A DNA stretch of 8,518 nucleotides, from positions 1-8,518 of the forward strand of contig VXRI01000267.1 of NCBI GenBank assembly GCA_009838595.1. Reading direction: 5' to 3'. Under the pieces are notes generated by a model that did not search any database, had not been told where the DNA came from, and saw only the letters and a list, made by a program, of their open reading frames with translations. The DNA comes from Chloroflexota bacterium (GTDB lineage Bacteria > Chloroflexota > Dehalococcoidia > Lucifugimonadales > JADFKI01). The position numbers and the translations under genes are program-made. Shown piece by piece: positions 5,782 through 8,518 of the stretch; within the stretch, counting starts at the first letter, position 1, and every line of letters starts with the position of its first letter.

Positions 5782-6732
5782 TTACTTTCTTCCTTCGAAG
5801 AAGCGGCGCGGGTTGTCCACCATGATATTATGGATGTCCTCTTCGGTCGCGCCCAATTCGCGCAGGCGTGGCAGCACCATACGCGTGATGAACAGGTAGC
5901 CGTGCGGATTCAGCGCTTCGCGCATCTGCCGCGCTTCCTGATTGGCGATGAGCAACGTCACCGCCCAGTCGTGCCCCAGCATTATGCGCCGCGCGTAGCC
6001 CGCCTCGATGAGGTTGTACGCCGTCTGCGTTCGCGCCTCCCAGTCGAGCGCTTCCGGTCTGCCGGGGTAGCGGTCCAGCCCGACCCAAACGCCCTTTTCC
6101 AGCAAGCCGGTCAGATATTCCATATCGTCCGTGTCGTTGCTATGCCCGATATACACCTTGTTCAGGTCGATGCCCTCATCCTCAAAAATGGCGACTTGCT
6201 GGTCGCCGACGCGCTCCGGCGCCCAGGTGTGTGTGGAGATTGGCACGCCTGTTACCCGCTGCGCCCGAGCCGCCGCGCGCAGGATAATCTCGCCCTCCGG
6301 CGTAACGCCGCCTATGTCATTGGCGACCTTGATAATCCCCGCGCGGATGCCCGTGCCTTCGATTCCTTCTTCAATCTCGCGGATGTATAGTGCCGCAATC
6401 TCGTCGGGCGACGCCGACCAGAACACGCGCGGGATGTCACGCCAAGTGCCGGTCGCGCAGACTATGTTCACGCCTGACTCGCGTGACACCTCTTCGATAA
6501 CCCGGATGTCGCGTCCTAAGTCGAGGGTCGAGACATCGACCATGCTGCGCAGCCCTTCTTCGTATGCCGCTTTAAGGTCTCTGATGCCGCGTTCGATAGT
6601 GCCGGCGCGGTCTATGAACTCAGGGTAAACTTGCTGAATCCCCGCAGACGACACAATCACATGCTCGTGCGAAAGCGTAAAGCCCAAGTCCGCCGTATCC
6701 ATCGGCCCCAGCACCGAATTGATCGTCGCCAT
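5782..6732 (-). CDS. Phosphotriesterase-family metal-dependent hydrolase
   Basis: This 316-residue amidohydrolase-superfamily barrel has all binuclear metal ligands: HEH (H22, H24), the Lys that is carbamylated (K135 in GIIKVAND), H168 (STHT), H197 (IGHSND) and D255 (LGHD). Family members act on organophosphate triesters or lactones, and many have unknown natural substrates. The start is supported by GGAGG 10 bases upstream (6743-6747), and the N-terminus INSVLGPMDTADLGFTLSHEH is the family's usual opening. It lies downstream of the FAH-family gene on the same strand. The two are separated only by the inverted-repeat element, which suggests that they were once neighbours in one catabolic operon. 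Ring or lactone opening followed by C-C cleavage would be a reasonable joint role, but this is inference. Confidence 0.92.
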   Translation of the reverse strand: MATINSVLGPMDTADLGFTLSHEHVIVSSAGIQQVYPEFIDRAGTIERGIRDLKAAYEEGLRSMVDVSTLDLGRDIRVIEEVSRESGVNIVCATGTWRDIPRVFWSASPDEIAALYIREIEEGIEGTGIRAGIIKVANDIGGVTPEGEIILRAAARAQRVTGVPISTHTWAPERVGDQQVAIFEDEGIDLNKVYIGHSNDTDDMEYLTGLLEKGVWVGLDRYPGRPEALDWEARTQTAYNLIEAGYARRIMLGHDWAVTLLIANQEARQMREALNPHGYLFITRMVLPRLRELGATEEDIHNIMVDNPRRFFEGRK

Positions 6733-6752
6733 ATTGATAAAACCTCCGGTTA

Positions 6753-6787
6753 AGTCTCTCAGTCGGTCAGTTTTTCAGTCGATCAGT
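6753..6787 (+). repeat. Left inverted end of the four-helix element
   Basis: TCAGT occurs four times at irregular 8-11-base steps. It lies 5 bases beyond the ribosome binding site of the phosphotriesterase-like gene (6743-6747), so the element stops just short of that gene's translation signals. Confidence 0.7.
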
Positions 6788-7168
6788 GGATTCACAATTA
6801 ACGGCGCTTCGTTCGTAGGTGCGGATTAGTGGAGCCAGCATGCTTCTCGCTTCAACTATCTTCATATATCTTCACATTGATACGGTTACGAGTTTTGGCA
6901 TCAACGAACTTCAGACTCGTGCCAGTAGGATATGATATTCCAGTTCGTTGGCAGAACCCATTCCTATTTGCAAGAATCTTGCAAGTTCAGCATCGCCGTC
7001 TCTGCCGCAGCCTTCGGCGATATTAGCAGGAATAGATGAAGCCGCACGACTAATCCGACTCGTCAGTCCATACTGCTCACCTCGCGGGAATGATGATGTG
7101 AATTTGTACACATCCAAAATAAGCTCATGTCCCTTCTGCCAGACCTTCAAGTGGATGAAATCATGTAT
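6767..7168 (-). pseudogene. Four-helix-bundle (S23/IVP-type) protein, decayed
   Basis: The clear core reads LKVWQKGHELILDVYKFT, then YGLTSRISRAASSIPANIAEG and DAELARFLQIGMGSANELEYHILLAR, the standard first three helices. Three lesions are visible. The family start (M-x-DF..LKVWQK) would fall at ATA 7166-7168, with GGGAG at 7175-7179 well placed, so the initiator seems to have changed from ATG to ATA. After LLAR the frame shifts by one base at about 6914-6917, and DLKFVDAKTRNRIN continues in another frame. A second shift near 6857 returns to the first frame with VEARSMLAPLIRTY. Joined, it is about 130 residues, the usual size. The only uninterrupted piece (6911-7150, TTG start) is 79 residues and lacks the last helix. 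Relatives are encoded in 23S rRNA intervening sequences and near diversity-generating retroelements; their function is poorly known. Confidence 0.82.
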
Positions 7169-7176
7169 TGTTTTCT

Positions 7177-7211
7177 CCCAACTGACTGACTAACTGACAG
7201 ACTGAGAGACT
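7177..7211 (-). repeat. Right inverted end of the four-helix element
   Basis: On the plus strand this reads ACTGACTGACTAACTGACAG then ACTGAGAGACT, the inverse of the left end. The last codons and the stop of the FAH-family gene lie inside it. Confidence 0.7.
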
Positions 7212-7978
7212 ACGCTGTTACTCAGCGTCCCGATTCCGCTAATCTCCACTTCGCACACATCACCGGGCTTCATGTTGTGCGTGGCGCCGTCCGTGCCCAT
7301 CCATATCATGTCGCCTGGATGCAGCGTCAGATAGCGCGTCATCGCGCTGATGTAAGTCTCCACACCAAAGACCATGTTATTTGTGGCGAAGTCCGATACG
7401 ACCTCACCGTTCAGCCGTACCGTCGTCCGCAGTGAGTCCAAGTTCACATCGGTCTCTATCCACGGTCCCATCGGCTTGAAAGTGTCGCTGTTCTTCGCGC
7501 GCCACAGTGTTCGGTCTCCTGCTTGCCAAGTGCGCTCGCTGACATCGTTGCCGATGGTGTAGCCTAGCACGCACGACAGCGCATCCTCTTCGGACAAGTG
7601 CTTTGCTTCCTTGCCGATGACCACCACCAGCTCACCTTCGTACTGAAAGCGTTCGGTCGAGTCCGCCGGCTTGACGATGGGTTCGCCGTGCGCGATAAGC
7701 GCGTTGTTCGCGCGGTAGCCGATGTCCGGCTTCTGCGGAATGTCCGGCTCGCGTCCGAGCAGAGCTGCCGCCTCGCGCACATGCTCTTCGTAGTTGACAC
7801 CCGCCGCGTAGAAAGTTTTCGGCTCAAACGGTATGAGCAGCCGCGCATCAGCAAGCGCCGTGCGTCCGCCCGTGCGCTCATATCCATCGAACGGATCGCC
7901 GCTCACTTCCGCAATCTCATCGCCCTCCACAATTCCAAAAGCCGCCCCTGCATCCCCTTCATACCTAACCCAGCGCAT
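7190..7978 (-). CDS. Fumarylacetoacetate hydrolase (FAH) family protein
   Basis: The 262-residue protein has the FAH fold signature. FYAAGVNYEEHVRE carries H66 and E69, and the metal triad is E114 and E116 (YEGELVVVIG) with D145 (GNDVSERTW). FKPMGPW and MGTDGATHNMKPGD follow. Members cleave or isomerise beta-diketo acids, for example acylpyruvate hydrolysis or the HpcE-type decarboxylase/isomerase of aromatic ring breakdown; which one cannot be told. AGGAGG (7984-7989) stands 5 bases before the ATG and overlaps the stop codon of the upstream HEPN gene. The C-terminus is odd: after the usual GIGTLSNSVV the last residues (SQSVS) and the stop are read from the repeat end of the four-helix element. 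Confidence 0.92.
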   Translation of the reverse strand: MRWVRYEGDAGAAFGIVEGDEIAEVSGDPFDGYERTGGRTALADARLLIPFEPKTFYAAGVNYEEHVREAAALLGREPDIPQKPDIGYRANNALIAHGEPIVKPADSTERFQYEGELVVVIGKEAKHLSEEDALSCVLGYTIGNDVSERTWQAGDRTLWRAKNSDTFKPMGPWIETDVNLDSLRTTVRLNGEVVSDFATNNMVFGVETYISAMTRYLTLHPGDMIWMGTDGATHNMKPGDVCEVEISGIGTLSNSVVSQSVS

Positions 7979-7987
7979 CTGAACCTC

Positions 7988-8362
7988 CTAATCCTGCTTA
8001 TCTTGCTCATCTGTGTCAGATCTCGCGCTGCCCATCCGCAGCCGCTCTATCAGCGGCGCAATCTCCGCAAGTGCGGCGCGCACGTTCTCGTCGCTCATTA
8101 CTGGCAAATCCGACATCTCTGAGTGCGATTCCGGATAGCGTACCGCTAAGCTATATTTCGTAACCAGTCCGCATACGGAACGATATTTTTCCAAAGTCGA
8201 GTCATATTGCAAAGCATCATCAAGTAGCTCGACCAAGTCATGGGTTCTCTGAAGTCGCCATCCCTGCCTTATCAGGTACGCTTTGAAGAACTTCTCGACC
8301 GCCTGTTGCAAGCTATATTCCGCGCCCCTTGGGAAATCGCCCTCAAGCAGATATAGCCGCAT
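7988..8362 (-). CDS. HEPN-domain protein, probably missing its first helix
   Basis: The 124-residue frame reads EYSLQQAVEKFFKAYLIRQGW (about 15-35), then THDLVELLDDAL, the core of the HEPN fold seen in minimal nucleotidyltransferase (MNT)-HEPN modules and other RNase-linked toxins. R-x4-H strings occur at R36-H41 and R75-H80, but I cannot say that either is the catalytic motif. The frame begins inside the domain. The missing first helix (EDWILNAEED) is encoded just upstream in another frame, see 8367-8518. The hydrophilic tail SARSDTDEQDKQD is read from a degenerate repeat (ATCCTG-type) at the gene edge. The stop overlaps the ribosome binding site of the FAH-family gene, so the two may share a transcript. 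Confidence 0.72.
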   Translation of the reverse strand: MRLYLLEGDFPRGAEYSLQQAVEKFFKAYLIRQGWRLQRTHDLVELLDDALQYDSTLEKYRSVCGLVTKYSLAVRYPESHSEMSDLPVMSDENVRAALAEIAPLIERLRMGSARSDTDEQDKQD

Positions 8363-8366
8363 CCGA

Positions 8367-8518
8367 TTAATCTTCTTCCGCGTTTAGTATCCAATCTTCT
8401 GGATACTCCGAATCCTGGGGGGTCATGTTGTAACTCTTCTCCGCTAATTCGATGTACTTGGCAAATCCTTCGCCTGCATGAAGCGCCTGCCCTTTCAAGA
8501 TGATGTCCTGCACGAAAT
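8367..8518 (-). CDS. Partial frame ending in a HEPN-like N-terminal helix
   Basis: The frame enters from beyond the window edge and reads 49 codons to TAA 8367-8369. It includes VQDIILKGQALHAGEGF, then KYIELAEKSYN, MTPQDSEYPEDW and ILNAEED. The last part (EDWILNAEED) looks like the first helix of the HEPN protein that follows in a shifted frame. Seven bases separate Asp from the downstream Met where six would keep family spacing. The first part could be the end of a minimal nucleotidyltransferase, the usual upstream partner of HEPN, but no catalytic GSxxxG region is inside the window. A possible separate start is ATG 8424-8426. It may be a fusion, an overlapping gene pair, or a frame-shifted HEPN gene. 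Confidence 0.5.
   Translation of the reverse strand, partial: FVQDIILKGQALHAGEGFAKYIELAEKSYNMTPQDSEYPEDWILNAEED

Larger units (their letters stand above)
6752..7212 (-). mobile_element. Inverted-repeat-bounded element carrying a four-helix-bundle gene
   Basis: The left end (6753-6787) reads AGTCTCTCAGTCGGTCAGTT, then further TCAGT copies. The right end (7177-7211), read on the other strand, gives AGTCTCTCAGTCTGTCAGTT, then TAGTCAGTC-type copies. The outer 20 bases match at 19. Between the ends lies one decayed gene for an S23/IVP-type four-helix-bundle protein. No transposase is present, and I see no clear target duplication. The layout resembles the intervening sequences of some 23S rRNAs, which consist of complementary ends around such a gene and are cut out of the transcript. 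Here it sits between two catabolic genes instead. Whether it moves or is processed is unknown. Confidence 0.55.

Noticed and set aside
5830..6390. A 186-codon open frame on the plus strand opposite the phosphotriesterase-like gene
   Set aside because: It is antisense to a complete enzyme with all metal ligands and has no recognisable protein features.
6753..7211. TCAGT copies as a CRISPR array
   Set aside because: The copies are only 4-5 bases, irregularly spaced by a few bases and in two inverted clusters, with no spacers of CRISPR size.
7598..8122. A 174-codon open frame on the plus strand opposite the FAH and HEPN genes
   Set aside because: It is antisense to two supported genes. Its Leu-Ile run (LLILLILLI) comes from the degenerate ATCCTG-type repeat, not from a membrane segment.

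Overview
The window is bacterial. Genes are closely packed on both strands, G+C is moderately high, and good Shine-Dalgarno sequences sit before several genes (AAGGAG before the TTG-started enolase-superfamily gene, AAGGAG before the small amidase partner, AGGAGG before the FAH-family gene). The catabolic set is an enolase-superfamily enzyme, an amidase with a small partner, a phosphotriesterase-like hydrolase and a fumarylacetoacetate hydrolase (FAH) family enzyme. This mix, and the look of the proteins, recalls uncultured Chloroflexota (Dehalococcoidia/SAR202-like genomes). That assignment is an inference from memory of the families; no rRNA or other marker gene is present.

Layout, plus strand first. 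Bases 1-201 hold no recognised gene. An enolase-superfamily gene (202-1353) is followed by a short repeat-like spacer. Then comes a higBA toxin-antitoxin pair whose toxin frame is cut by a TGA stop (1481-1759) while the antitoxin is intact (1772-2062). Next is a NucS/DUF91-like nuclease gene broken by one missing base (2106-3187). A two-gene unit follows: a 65-residue GatC/AtzG-like protein and an amidase (3245-4842). A VOC/glyoxalase-like gene converges from the minus strand (4912-5268). The gap 5269-5781 has no large gene. It does hold an imperfect inverted repeat, a TATAAT promoter overlapped by a dyad, a roughly 165-nt orphan transcript with a possible 10-codon frame, a strong intrinsic terminator, and a second small inverted repeat.

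The right part is on the minus strand. Read in transcription order it contains the end of an unidentified frame running into a HEPN-like N-terminus (8367-8518), a HEPN protein (7988-8362), an FAH-family hydrolase (7190-7978), a 461-bp element with about 30-bp terminal inverted repeats around a decayed four-helix-bundle (S23/IVP-type) gene (6752-7212), and a phosphotriesterase-like gene (5782-6732).

Two features stand out. The first is the inverted-repeat-bounded four-helix-bundle element lodged between two catabolic genes, which resembles the intervening sequences of 23S rRNA but lies in a protein-coding region. The second is the orphan promoter-RNA-terminator unit at 5485-5694. The metabolic genes are all open, whereas the genes of toxin, nuclease, HEPN and four-helix type carry stop or frame lesions. 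Either the accessory genes are decaying or the assembly has local base errors; the sequence alone cannot decide.
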